Shown piece after piece: positions 53,213-60,564 of a stretch of DNA of 64,000 nt. Made by a program: the position numbers and the translations under genes. The stretch's first letter is position 1. The number at the start of each line of letters is the position of its first letter. Source of the stretch: Bacteroidales bacterium. GTDB lineage: Bacteria > Bacteroidota > Bacteroidia > Bacteroidales > Tenuifilaceae. The stretch lies in NCBI GenBank assembly GCA_020636835.1, contig JACJXC010000008.1, positions 1 through 64,000 on the forward strand, given 5' to 3'. The notes beneath the pieces are model-generated. The model did no database searches and had not been told where the DNA came from. It was given only the letters and a program-made list of their open reading frames with translations.

Positions 53213-53470
53213 ATGATTTGCGATTTAATATCACCGAGCACATCGTACCAGGTAGAGGATGCGCATTATGTTCAGGTTCCGGGAACAAAGGGGCTTTTTG
53301 GTATTTTGCAAAAGCACGCCCCTCTGGTTTCGTCGTTGGAGCCTGGCATAGTTAAGATTATTCGTTCTGGTAATGCCGAGTTGCTATTCACTATACCCGC
53401 AGGTGGTTTTGTGGAGGTAAACGATAATGTAATCACAATCATTGCGGAATCCGTTTCGCAAACTTTTTAG
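53213..53470 (+). CDS. atpC: F1Fo ATP synthase subunit epsilon (short form)
   Basis: An 85-residue epsilon subunit that consists only of the N-terminal beta-sandwich (VPGTKGLFGILQKHAPLVSS, PAGGFVEVNDNVITIIAES). The C-terminal two-helix domain, which in E. coli (139 residues) extends to block rotation, is absent. Twelve bases after atpD. The short form is common in this phylum and implies no epsilon-type inhibition of ATP hydrolysis. Confidence 0.95.
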   Translation: MICDLISPSTSYQVEDAHYVQVPGTKGLFGILQKHAPLVSSLEPGIVKIIRSGNAELLFTIPAGGFVEVNDNVITIIAESVSQTF

Positions 53471-53475
53471 CATTG

Positions 53476-54210
53476 ATGAATAGGTTACCTTTTAGGTTTG
53501 TTGTTTCAGTATTTGCTTTGGGATTAACCCTATCGGTTGCGGCGCAGCAAACCGTTACCTTTCCTGCTAAGGATGGGCTTACAGTAACCGCCGATCTGTA
53601 CCTGGTCGATTTGCATAAACCCTACATACTGCTTCTGCACCAGGCGGGTTATAGCCGTGGCGAGTACCGCGAAATAGCTCCACGCTTAACCAAATTGGGG
53701 TATAACTGCTTGGCTATCGATCAGCGGTCGGGGGGTGAGGTAAACCTTGTGAAAAATCAAACCGCTCGTTTGGCTTGCGAGAAGGGGTTGGGCATTGAGT
53801 ATATTGATGCTATGCAGGATGTTGAGGCTGCCATCGACTATATCAAATCCAAAACCGATAAACCCATTGTGGTTTGGGGCAGTACATACTCCGCTTCGCT
53901 GGCGCTGATGATAGGCGCAAAAAATTTACGTGTTCAGGCGGTTGTGGCCTTCTCGCCGGGCGAGTATTTTGGTCGAAACGATTTTGTGAAATCGCAAATA
54001 ACCAATCTTACCATCCCAGTAATGGTGATGTCCAATAATGCCGAATGTGGCGTTGTGAAGGAGTTGTGTTCCAATGTGGATCAAAAATACGTGATGTGCC
54101 ATTGCTCGTTGGCCGATGGTTTACAGGGATCCAAAGCGCTTTGGAAGGATAGTCCTCTTAGCAACGATTACTGGATGAATGTAATGCTTTTCTTTAGCAA
54201 ATTGAACTAA
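53476..54210 (+). CDS. Exported alpha/beta-hydrolase-fold protein with altered catalytic residues
   Basis: A 244-residue protein from ATG 53476: signal peptide (residues ~5-24, VAAQQ), then a hydrolase fold (ILLLHQAGYSRGEYREIAPR, NCLAIDQRSGGEVN, IVVWGSTYSASLALMIGAKN). At the nucleophile elbow the usual G-x-S-x-G/S reads G-S-T-Y-S, with Thr137 in place of Ser. Near the C-terminus, where relatives have a catalytic HG, the sequence is GLQGSKALW (Gln217). Both substitutions are single-base changes from the expected codons. It may be a non-catalytic member. It follows atpC by five bases and converges with the TetR gene, overlapping by four bases. Confidence 0.75.
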   Translation: MNRLPFRFVVSVFALGLTLSVAAQQTVTFPAKDGLTVTADLYLVDLHKPYILLLHQAGYSRGEYREIAPRLTKLGYNCLAIDQRSGGEVNLVKNQTARLACEKGLGIEYIDAMQDVEAAIDYIKSKTDKPIVVWGSTYSASLALMIGAKNLRVQAVVAFSPGEYFGRNDFVKSQITNLTIPVMVMSNNAECGVVKELCSNVDQKYVMCHCSLADGLQGSKALWKDSPLSNDYWMNVMLFFSKLN

Positions 54211-55295
54211 ATCGGGTTTTCCAGGTTTTTCTCAAAGATAGGCGGGTTGTAGTTTGGATCGAAATGGGCGTTCAGCACCATTGCCCCGGATTCGTAGTTA
54301 ATATACCCTTTAACAAATTTGTTGGGAAGAGTATAAACCTTATCGTCGTTTTCGTTTAAAGTGGGCGGTATTTCGCTAAAAATATTCTCGATATACACGT
54401 TAATACCCCTCGATTTTACCTCGTTGGCGTAATGGGTGAAGGTGTTCCGCGAAATGGCAATTATAATCACGTAATTGCCATAGTACTTGTACATATTGTG
54501 CTTGTACATTAAGTCCAGTTTATCGTTAACAACCTGCTCGGCGGTGTTATAAAATGTTTCGGTGTATCTAAAACCCTCCTTAATGATTTTTTGCGCAATG
54601 ATTTCGTCCTTAGTGTAGTGGATGAATATAAGGCGGTTGTTTTCGTCCTCAAAAATGAAATTCATTGGGTCGGGTTCGAAAAATCCTGGTGTTTTTGCTA
54701 CAGCTTCAATTTTAATAATCTTGTTTAGCTGTGCATCTACCAGTTGGGCAAATTCCCTATAGGTTAGTGGGTTCCGTCGGTTGATGTATAGAAGGAGTAG
54801 TCCTGGGATTTGATACTTGAGGATGCTCCTTGTTTTGTCGGCTACAGTTACGCTTACCAGGTTGTTGGTTGTGCAGTAGTTCCACTCCTCGTTGCTGAGC
54901 CTGTCGAGAAATGAGCATATTAGTTCCGAGGTGGGTTGCTTATGCTCAATATCCGATATTTTTTCGAGGAAGAACAGTTCAAATACCCCTGGGTACTCCA
55001 CAAAGTATTTTATGTATGCGCGGATGATGTCTTTTATTTTGTCGATTCCGCGTGGCGAGTCGGCTGTTTCGCGGATTACATACTCCTCGCATTCTTCCTG
55101 GAATTCTTTAATACACTCAAATATTAAATCTTTAACATCCTTAAAGTAGTTGTACAGTGTGGCGTAGGAATATCCTGCCTGATCGGCAATGCTGCGAACG
55201 CTAATGCTATCGAGCCCTTCGCCTTTGAGTATTTCCTTTGCGGCCTGAATGAAATACCCTCGCATTCGTTTTTCCTGAATGATTTTATTCTTCAT
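54207..55295 (-). CDS. TetR-family regulator with an extra C-terminal domain
   Basis: A 362-residue protein, far longer than the usual ~200. Residues ~1-60 form a TetR DNA-binding domain (AAKEILKGEGLDSISVRSIA, AGYSYATLYNYFKDVKDLIF), followed by a helical ligand/dimer domain to ~200. The last ~145 residues are a separate domain starting RLIFIHYTKDEIIAQKIIKEGF, whose HYT...A..I...GF pattern resembles ADP-ribosyltransferase-like folds; YKYYGNYVIIIAIS and a C-terminal MVLNAHFDPNYNPP follow. The domain identity is tentative. A perfect inverted repeat 22 bases upstream may be its own operator. Confidence 0.85.
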   Translation of the reverse strand: MKNKIIQEKRMRGYFIQAAKEILKGEGLDSISVRSIADQAGYSYATLYNYFKDVKDLIFECIKEFQEECEEYVIRETADSPRGIDKIKDIIRAYIKYFVEYPGVFELFFLEKISDIEHKQPTSELICSFLDRLSNEEWNYCTTNNLVSVTVADKTRSILKYQIPGLLLLYINRRNPLTYREFAQLVDAQLNKIIKIEAVAKTPGFFEPDPMNFIFEDENNRLIFIHYTKDEIIAQKIIKEGFRYTETFYNTAEQVVNDKLDLMYKHNMYKYYGNYVIIIAISRNTFTHYANEVKSRGINVYIENIFSEIPPTLNENDDKVYTLPNKFVKGYINYESGAMVLNAHFDPNYNPPIFEKNLENPI

Positions 55296-55316
55296 CTACC
55301 ACACAATTTAGAACAA

Positions 55317-55333
55317 TGTTAATATAATTAACA
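55317..55333. promoter_or_regulatory. Candidate TetR operator (17-base inverted repeat)
   Basis: TGTTAAT-ATA-ATTAACA, a perfect 7-base inverted repeat around a 3-base centre, 22 bases upstream of the TetR-family start. Size and position suit autoregulation. Confidence 0.5.
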
Positions 55334-55444
55334 ACGTTAATCAAGTCCTTTCATCAATTATTTTTTGCTATATACTTGTTAATCATCCACTATTTTGAAG
55401 TTCTAGCTCCAATTGAGATAGATTCTTGTACTATGCGATAGGAG

Positions 55445-55478
55445 TTGTGCATGGCTGTTTATCTTTTTAGTAACTTTG
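55445..55478 (+). promoter_or_regulatory. Possible promoter of the UpxY-like gene
   Basis: TAACTTTG at 55471-55478 matches the -7 consensus; TTGTG at 55445-55449 is an approximate -33 box with a 21-base spacer. It leaves a leader of only about 14 bases before the ATG at 55499. Confidence 0.4.
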
Positions 55479-55498
55479 GGGTAACGTAACTGGGGGAT

Positions 55499-56008
55499 AT
55501 GACAGGTAGAAGGTTGGATAGTTTTTGGTACGCGGTGTACACTAAGCCGCGCAACGAAAAGAAAGTGTACGCCCAATTGGTGGAAAAGGGTGTTGAGGCA
55601 TTCTTGCCCTTGCAAAAAAGGGTAAAGCAATGGAGCGACCGCAAAAAAGTGGTGGAGGAGCCCCTTTTCCGTTCCTACATATTTGTTCGTGTTACCGAGC
55701 GCGATTACTACAATGTGCTGAATACTCCCGGTGTTGTTCGCTATGTTACTTTCGGGGGCAAGGCAGCTCCTATTCCTGCCCGTCAAATCGATTTGGTGAA
55801 GCAGCTGTTAATGCAAGATATTGAGGTTGAATCGGTGGCCGAAACCATTGAGCCCGGCTCGCAGGTAGAGATCCGATTTGGTGGTTTGATGGGGATTACC
55901 GGGGAGCTGGTGGAGCATTCCGGCAAGTCGAAGGTTGTCATCCGGGTCGACCATATAAGCCATTCGCTGCTCGTTACGCTTCCCAAGGAGTACATTGTGA
56001 AAGTGTGA
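55499..56008 (+). CDS. NusG-paralogue transcription antiterminator (UpxY/RfaH-like)
   Basis: A 169-residue specialised NusG. The N-terminal NGN domain (residues ~9-105) shows WYAVYTKPRNEKKVYAQLVE, EPLFRSYIFVRV and VLNTPGVVRYVTFGGKAAPI; the C-terminal KOW domain is at ~118-165 (EPGSQVEIRFGGLMGITGEL). Such proteins ride on RNA polymerase and let it read long operons, usually capsule or exopolysaccharide loci that begin with the antiterminator gene. Here no such operon follows: the next gene is convergent, 14 bases away. It may act in trans. Confidence 0.93.
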   Translation: MTGRRLDSFWYAVYTKPRNEKKVYAQLVEKGVEAFLPLQKRVKQWSDRKKVVEEPLFRSYIFVRVTERDYYNVLNTPGVVRYVTFGGKAAPIPARQIDLVKQLLMQDIEVESVAETIEPGSQVEIRFGGLMGITGELVEHSGKSKVVIRVDHISHSLLVTLPKEYIVKV

Positions 56009-56022
56009 TACGACGAATTGGG

Positions 56023-56964
56023 TTACGGTTTGGTTTCTTTCAGGTATTCTACCGGATTCACTGGGGTTCCTGCGATGCGCACCTCGTAGTGGAGATGGGC
56101 TCCGGTACTCCTCCCTGTACTTCCGGTGTAGCCAATCAGATTGCCCTTGCTTACCCGGTTTCCTTTTGTTGTTACAATCCTATCGAGATGGGCGTATAAC
56201 GACGATGTGCCATCGCAGTGCTCAATAACGATATAGTTGCCGTAACTGCGGTTGTACTCGGCTAGCACTACCCGCCCATTGCCCGATGCGTAAACCGGTG
56301 CGTTGCGCCCCGATCCAAAGTCCACTCCGTTGTGCTTTATAGGCCGGTGTAGCGTTGGATGCATCCTTATTCCGAACGGTGATGTTATTTTCGATTTTGT
56401 CTTTGGTACAGGTGTAAGGATTGGAATTGCATCGCCATCGGTGGGGTGGGGTTTGAGGGTTGTGCCCGGGTTGGCGCCGTTTGTAATGTTGGCTGGATTT
56501 ACTCCATCGTTTTTAGTTTCTGTACCCGGTTGCTTATTTGTATTGCTCGGAATGTATGGTTCCGTAATTTTGTTTTCGGTAGCTTCTACAGCTTCGTTTT
56601 TTGTTGGCGAAATCGAAACCTGCTCGGTAATTTTTATCCGATTGCCCAATGCATATGTAATGCTTTCTTCAAATTTAATAATATCGTCCACAACGTTTGC
56701 TTTGGCAGTATCGTTTTTCTCGGTGTAGTAGCTTTTTAACCCCATCATGGTATTGTAATAGTCCTGGTACTCCTGCTGCATCCGTTTGAGCTCCTCTGCG
56801 CGTTGCTTTTTGAATTTCTGATAGTCGAACTCGCGTTCCTGCTTGTACTTTTCAAAATCCTGTTCAATCTTTTTTGCACCTGTATTCTGTGCATTTGCGG
56901 TAAATAGGGATAGAATGATAGCCAAAGTACTAATCGGAAATTTCAACCAGTTCATAGGAAGCAA
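56023..56964 (-). CDS. M23-family peptidoglycan endopeptidase, exported
   Basis: A 313-residue LytM-domain protein. Signal peptide (residues ~1-25, ending ANAQ), then a coiled coil (~33-75, rich in Lys/Glu/Gln), a Thr/Pro/Asn-rich linker, and the M23 domain (~200-310). All zinc ligands are present: HNGVDFG (HxxxD), YAHLD and AHLHYEV (HxH), in the context TSPFGIRMHPTLHRP. It would cut peptide cross-links in murein, or activate/recruit amidases if regulatory. The gene is monocistronic and converges with the UpxY-like gene. Confidence 0.94.
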   Translation of the reverse strand: MLPMNWLKFPISTLAIILSLFTANAQNTGAKKIEQDFEKYKQEREFDYQKFKKQRAEELKRMQQEYQDYYNTMMGLKSYYTEKNDTAKANVVDDIIKFEESITYALGNRIKITEQVSISPTKNEAVEATENKITEPYIPSNTNKQPGTETKNDGVNPANITNGANPGTTLKPHPTDGDAIPILTPVPKTKSKITSPFGIRMHPTLHRPIKHNGVDFGSGRNAPVYASGNGRVVLAEYNRSYGNYIVIEHCDGTSSLYAHLDRIVTTKGNRVSKGNLIGYTGSTGRSTGAHLHYEVRIAGTPVNPVEYLKETKP

Positions 56965-57058
56965 TTTTTATGATGGATAAAAATAGGGAAATAATGGTTA
57001 AAATAACCACTGTATATCAATTCCAACTCTTCTCCCCCCATGTTTGGCTTTGTTTTGA

Positions 57059-57595
57059 TTACGGTTCGAGTAGTACAAACAAGTTTTGGTGGAGTTTACG
57101 TACCGATTTTTGAGTTTTGCGTGTTGGCTCTAGGTTTGTTTGCTCTCCGTTGTGGTACGAGATTATGGTTTGATCTTTTCCTTCGAATACCTGGCGTAGT
57201 TCCGAAAGGTTAATATCTGTAGTGTATCTAGATATCACCATATTCTTTTGTTTTTCCCTGAATAGCATTTTTATTGAACGTAGGGTAATTGTGCTGTTTT
57301 GGGATATAAATTGCAGACTGTCAATTTTCTGAAGTGTGGTGCCGATGATGTTAAAATTGGTAGTAACGGTTGTGTTTAGTGTGTTGGAATATCGGAAGGT
57401 GAAATCTAAATCGATGTTTATGCTGTTGGACTTGAAGTGCAGCGGTTTGATAAAATATTGAGTTGTGCCATTGCCCACGTAGAATGTTTCGTATAAATAA
57501 TTTCCCGATTTCACGCTGCCCGGCTTAATGGCCATGCACCCTGTTAGTAGTAGTGTACAAAGAATAAATAATTTGGTTATATGATTTTTTAGCAT
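57059..57595 (-). CDS. Putative lipoprotein, unknown function
   Basis: A 178-residue protein with a lipoprotein signal peptide (lipobox LLTGC, Cys20) and a beta-rich mature part without recognisable motifs (e.g. HFKSNSINIDLDFTFRYSN). It starts one base after the stop of the upstream lipoprotein gene, so the two are co-transcribed and may act together. Confidence 0.75.
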   Translation of the reverse strand: MLKNHITKLFILCTLLLTGCMAIKPGSVKSGNYLYETFYVGNGTTQYFIKPLHFKSNSINIDLDFTFRYSNTLNTTVTTNFNIIGTTLQKIDSLQFISQNSTITLRSIKMLFREKQKNMVISRYTTDINLSELRQVFEGKDQTIISYHNGEQTNLEPTRKTQKSVRKLHQNLFVLLEP

Positions 57596-57596
57596 A

Positions 57597-58076
57597 TTAT
57601 TGTTTTATGTTGATGCGTTGTATAAGAGAATCTTTATTGAATAGGCAGTTTTGGGCATTTTCCGATTTGGTTTCACATAGAATGTAAAGTATGCTTTTAT
57701 CGATTTGGACTACGAGCTCTGTGGTATGTAGCGAATCAATTCTATACTCTTCATATTTGTATGTTGATGAGTCGGTTAGTGCGGTTATGGTTGACCCGTT
57801 TAATTTGCTGCCGATTAAGTGGCTGAGTGATGAGTTGAACGGAATGCCTATATACATGGTGTAATCATCGCCTTCAATGTACCGGAATAGTGGAATTTGT
57901 TTTTTTTTCGGCTCAATTTTCTTTAGGTAGTTATCTTTTATTGAATCGGTAATTGTTGTAACGTATTCGTTATCATAAATATTGAAGGAAATATTGTTGA
58001 ACAATGAAATCTCATTGCGAGAGTTTAAACTGCAAGAAATTAGTACTATAAGGAATAACGGTATATACTTTTTCAT
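57597..58076 (-). CDS. Putative lipoprotein, unknown function
   Basis: A 159-residue protein with a lipoprotein signal (IVLISC, Cys15). The mature part is polar and beta-rich, with two later cysteines (LCETKSENAQNC) that could pair. No family recognised. First gene of a two-gene unit with the lipoprotein at 57059-57595. Confidence 0.72.
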   Translation of the reverse strand: MKKYIPLFLIVLISCSLNSRNEISLFNNISFNIYDNEYVTTITDSIKDNYLKKIEPKKKQIPLFRYIEGDDYTMYIGIPFNSSLSHLIGSKLNGSTITALTDSSTYKYEEYRIDSLHTTELVVQIDKSILYILCETKSENAQNCLFNKDSLIQRINIKQ

Positions 58077-58150
58077 CGGTACAACAGATTTTTAATGTTT
58101 ATCAGCAATACATTGCCATTATTACGTTTGCTAACTTTCAAAACCAGAGT

Positions 58151-58178
58151 GAAGGGAAAAGGATTTCCTTTTCCCTTC
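58151..58178 (-). terminator. Hairpin downstream of the TRL-like gene
   Basis: A perfect 12-base-pair stem (GAAGGGAAAAGG/CCTTTTCCCTTC) with loop ATTT, 12 bases beyond the stop at 58190. The 3' side lacks a clean T-run, so it may stabilise the transcript as much as end it. Confidence 0.6.
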
Positions 58179-58189
58179 GGTGGTGATAA

Positions 58190-58474
58190 TTATTCTCCTG
58201 TTACAACAGTTTCGTAAGTAACAATAATACCCAACACGTTAGTGTGTTTGATATCAACGGTCGAAATTTTGCTGATACCACCATTTTTAGCAGCAGTTTT
58301 AATGCTTGCATCTTGGTTAAAGAATAGTACGCCTAAGAAACCAGTAGCTTTTGCAGTTCCTACTTTGTTTCCAACAGGATTGCTGGTAGCGTTAACAGGT
58401 AGTGTTAATGCACAGCTCGACATCATAGCCACAACAGCTAGCAAGGCAAAGCCTTTTTTTACATGTTTTAACAT
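58190..58474 (-). CDS. TRL-like small lipoprotein
   Basis: A 94-residue protein. A lipobox-like MSSCAL (Cys21) ends the signal region, and the mature part follows the TRL pattern: a signal, then NPVGNKVGTAKATGFLGVLF, NGGISKISTVDIKHTNVLGI and a C-terminal ETVVTGE. TRL-like proteins were first noted near tRNA loci and have no established role. No tRNA is adjacent. It has its own 3' hairpin. Confidence 0.8.
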   Translation of the reverse strand: MLKHVKKGFALLAVVAMMSSCALTLPVNATSNPVGNKVGTAKATGFLGVLFFNQDASIKTAAKNGGISKISTVDIKHTNVLGIIVTYETVVTGE

Positions 58475-58769
58475 AAAAGTAAAATGTTAGATAATAAACT
58501 TCCTACTCGTGAGGCTTTTCGGATTATCGCCCCGTTTTTTTGAGTGGTTTCTGGGCTCCACTATGTTTATATAAGTATCTATTTTGCCATTGGGCAATTA
58601 TATTATATTGACTTTTGATTGTAATGGTATATCAAAAGTATTACTTTTTTAATATATCAAAATCGAAGAGCCTATGTTTTTTTGCATTTCTTATGTGTTT
58701 CCTATATTTTAATACACTTATTGTTCTGATCCTGCTTGCGTTGTGCTACCTGTTTTTTAACGCAATTTT
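58475..58769. other. AT-rich intergenic region
   Basis: About 295 bases between the TRL-like gene and the LysO genes, strongly T-rich. A plus-strand open frame (58615-58941) running into the LysO gene on the other strand has no family features. I see no promoter or structure I can support. Confidence 0.4.
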
Positions 58770-59372
58770 TTATATCGACAATAACAGCGATACAATAAAC
58801 GGAACTAGCACGGTTAGCACAATCCCATGGATTAGCGATGCTATGGCGTACTCTTTCCCCGACGATTGTGATATTATTGGCAGTGTAGTGTCCATGCTGG
58901 TGGCTCCGCCCGAGCATATCGGGGCAATTTTCCCGAAGTAAAGGGCGAACAATGGGGCCATAAGTAGTGTGGTTACTTCCCGAATAACGTTGGATAGCAG
59001 CGCAACAACCCCAAGCCATTCGCTATGCATTTCTTTAATTATTATGCTCGATAGGCTGTAGTACCCATAGCCTGCACCCACAGCCATTGCCTCTTTTATG
59101 CTGATTCCGCTGAGTAGTGGGGCGATTAATGCTACTCCCAGTGCAGTTCCCAGTATTGTTGTTATGGGGATGAGTAGTACTTTAAAGTTCATTGTGCCGA
59201 TGGCTTTTAGGGCGTTGCTGTCGGAGCCAATCCCCACTCCAACCAGAAACATTAACACGTACAGGGCGTACTGGCTGTAGTCGGTTTTAACAAGCCAGTC
59301 GGGAGCTGTGTTGCTAACCCCCAGCGCTATTCCTAAGGCAAAGAATCCTAGAATGATTAAGCTTCCCTTCAT
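58770..59372 (-). CDS. LysO-type lysine exporter, large subunit gene
   Basis: A 200-residue membrane protein with six or seven hydrophobic segments, matching the C-terminal two thirds of E. coli LysO (YbjE): LYVLMFLVGVGIGSD, AVGAGYGYYSLSSIIIKEMH, REVTTLLMAPLFALYFGKIA and CSGGATSMDTTLPIIS. LysO exports L-lysine and toxic analogues. The missing N-terminal part is encoded by the gene one base upstream, so the exporter is made as two chains. Confidence 0.9.
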   Translation of the reverse strand: MKGSLIILGFFALGIALGVSNTAPDWLVKTDYSQYALYVLMFLVGVGIGSDSNALKAIGTMNFKVLLIPITTILGTALGVALIAPLLSGISIKEAMAVGAGYGYYSLSSIIIKEMHSEWLGVVALLSNVIREVTTLLMAPLFALYFGKIAPICSGGATSMDTTLPIISQSSGKEYAIASLIHGIVLTVLVPFIVSLLLSI

Positions 59373-59373
59373 A

Positions 59374-59646
59374 TCAGCTCCGTTTAAAGAATAGTTTGTA
59401 CGTTACCCATCCAAGCAAAACGCTACCCGCTATGGCGCCCAGCGAGATGGCTAGGGCTTTTAGTCCTAGGGTGTGTAGCGACCCCATTATGGTTTTGTTT
59501 GCCCCGATGCCGATTCCCATTAAGAATAGCAGGGCGTATATGGCCCAGGTGGTCAGTTTGTCGTTGCCCTTCACTAGGCGTTTCTTCGATTTTACAAGGA
59601 ATCCCACAATAATTCCCGAAATCATTATGAGCACAACTGTTAGCAT
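59374..59646 (-). CDS. LysO-type lysine exporter, small subunit gene
   Basis: A 90-residue membrane protein with three hydrophobic segments, corresponding to the N-terminal part of LysO: MISGIIVGFLVKSKKRLV, TWAIYALLFLMGIGIGANKT and LGLKALAISLGAIAGSVLLG. The LLFLMGIGIGAN motif mirrors LMFLVGVGIGSD in the large chain, reflecting the internal repeat. One base separates the two genes. Confidence 0.9.
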   Translation of the reverse strand: MLTVVLIMISGIIVGFLVKSKKRLVKGNDKLTTWAIYALLFLMGIGIGANKTIMGSLHTLGLKALAISLGAIAGSVLLGWVTYKLFFKRS

Positions 59647-59673
59647 CCGTTTTTTTTGTAAAGATACTTCTTG

Positions 59674-59705
59674 TTTGCTTTCGTGAGCATTTTCAACTAC
59701 TTTTG
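59674..59705 (+). promoter_or_regulatory. Bacteroidota-type promoter of the PHP gene
   Basis: TTTG (59674-59677), a 20-base spacer and TACTTTTG (59698-59705) match both consensus elements. The start codon is 32 bases downstream. Confidence 0.7.
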
Positions 59706-59737
59706 GTTTGATTTGTTGTTATATTAACATCTGAACT

Positions 59738-60511
59738 ATGTACCCCGATTATCACATGCATACCACCCTGTCCGACGGTTGTGAAACTCATTCCCAAATG
59801 CTTGCTGCGGCTCAGGGCAGGGGTGTCTCGGAGATCGGTTTTTCCGATCATATTAGTGTAAAGCCGGTGGGTTGGTCTATGCCCTTGTCGTCCATTCCGC
59901 TGATGGTTGAGGCTGTGGAATCGCTAAAGGGGGAATCGGGTGCTGTAACGGTTAAGCTTGGCGCTGAGGTGGATTACGTGGTGGGTAAGGAGGCTCAGAT
60001 TGCCGAACTGCTAAAGCAAATACCATTGGACTACTGTATCGGATCGGTTCATTTTATTAACGATTGGAACTTTGACACCGATCCCTCGGCTTTTAAAGGA
60101 ATTGATGTTGATGCGTTTTACCGCGAATATTTTAGTATGGTTCAGCGTTCGGCCAAGTCGGGTTTATACGATATTATCGGCCATTGCGATTTGGCTAAAA
60201 AATTTGGCTATTACCCCTCCTTCGCACTCGACAGGCTATTCGAGGAAACCGCCCGTGTATTCAGCGATTACGGAGTAGTTTTTGAACTTAATACCAGTGG
60301 TCGGAATAAGCCCTGTGCCGAGTTTTACCCATCGGTTGGTTTTATTCAGATGCTTCACCACTACAAAGTTCCCGTTACCCTTGGCTCTGATGCGCACAAA
60401 GGTTCAAGTATTGGGCAGTTCTTCCCTGAGGCCGTGGCTTTGCTTAAGCGAGTGGGCTATTCGGAGCTGGCTCTCTTTTCTAACCGATCCCGTTTTTGGC
60501 TTAATCTTTAG
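59738..60511 (+). CDS. PHP-family histidinol-phosphatase-like protein
   Basis: A 257-residue PHP metallophosphoesterase. Metal ligands: HMH (His6, His8) in YPDYHMHTTLSDG, the DH of FSDHISVKP, GAEVDY, GSVHFI, GHCD and GSDAH. The sequence order matches the HisJ/HisK histidinol-phosphate phosphatase subfamily, which completes the penultimate step of histidine synthesis. No other his genes are near, so another phosphoester substrate is possible. Confidence 0.88.
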   Translation: MYPDYHMHTTLSDGCETHSQMLAAAQGRGVSEIGFSDHISVKPVGWSMPLSSIPLMVEAVESLKGESGAVTVKLGAEVDYVVGKEAQIAELLKQIPLDYCIGSVHFINDWNFDTDPSAFKGIDVDAFYREYFSMVQRSAKSGLYDIIGHCDLAKKFGYYPSFALDRLFEETARVFSDYGVVFELNTSGRNKPCAEFYPSVGFIQMLHHYKVPVTLGSDAHKGSSIGQFFPEAVALLKRVGYSELALFSNRSRFWLNL

Positions 60512-60517
60512 TTTTGC

Positions 60518-60548
60518 TTTGCTGCCGACAAGATATTTTATAGCTTTG
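60518..60548 (+). promoter_or_regulatory. Bacteroidota-type promoter of nadB
   Basis: TTTG (60518-60521), a 19-base spacer, TAGCTTTG (60541-60548): full matches. The nadB ATG is 16 bases downstream. Confidence 0.65.
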
Positions 60549-60564
60549 CCCAAATTTTTTTGCC

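Noticed and set aside
58615..58941. 108-codon plus-strand hydrophobic frame
   Set aside because: Its second half is the reverse strand of the LysO gene; the first half is T-rich intergenic DNA that reads as hydrophobic by chance.
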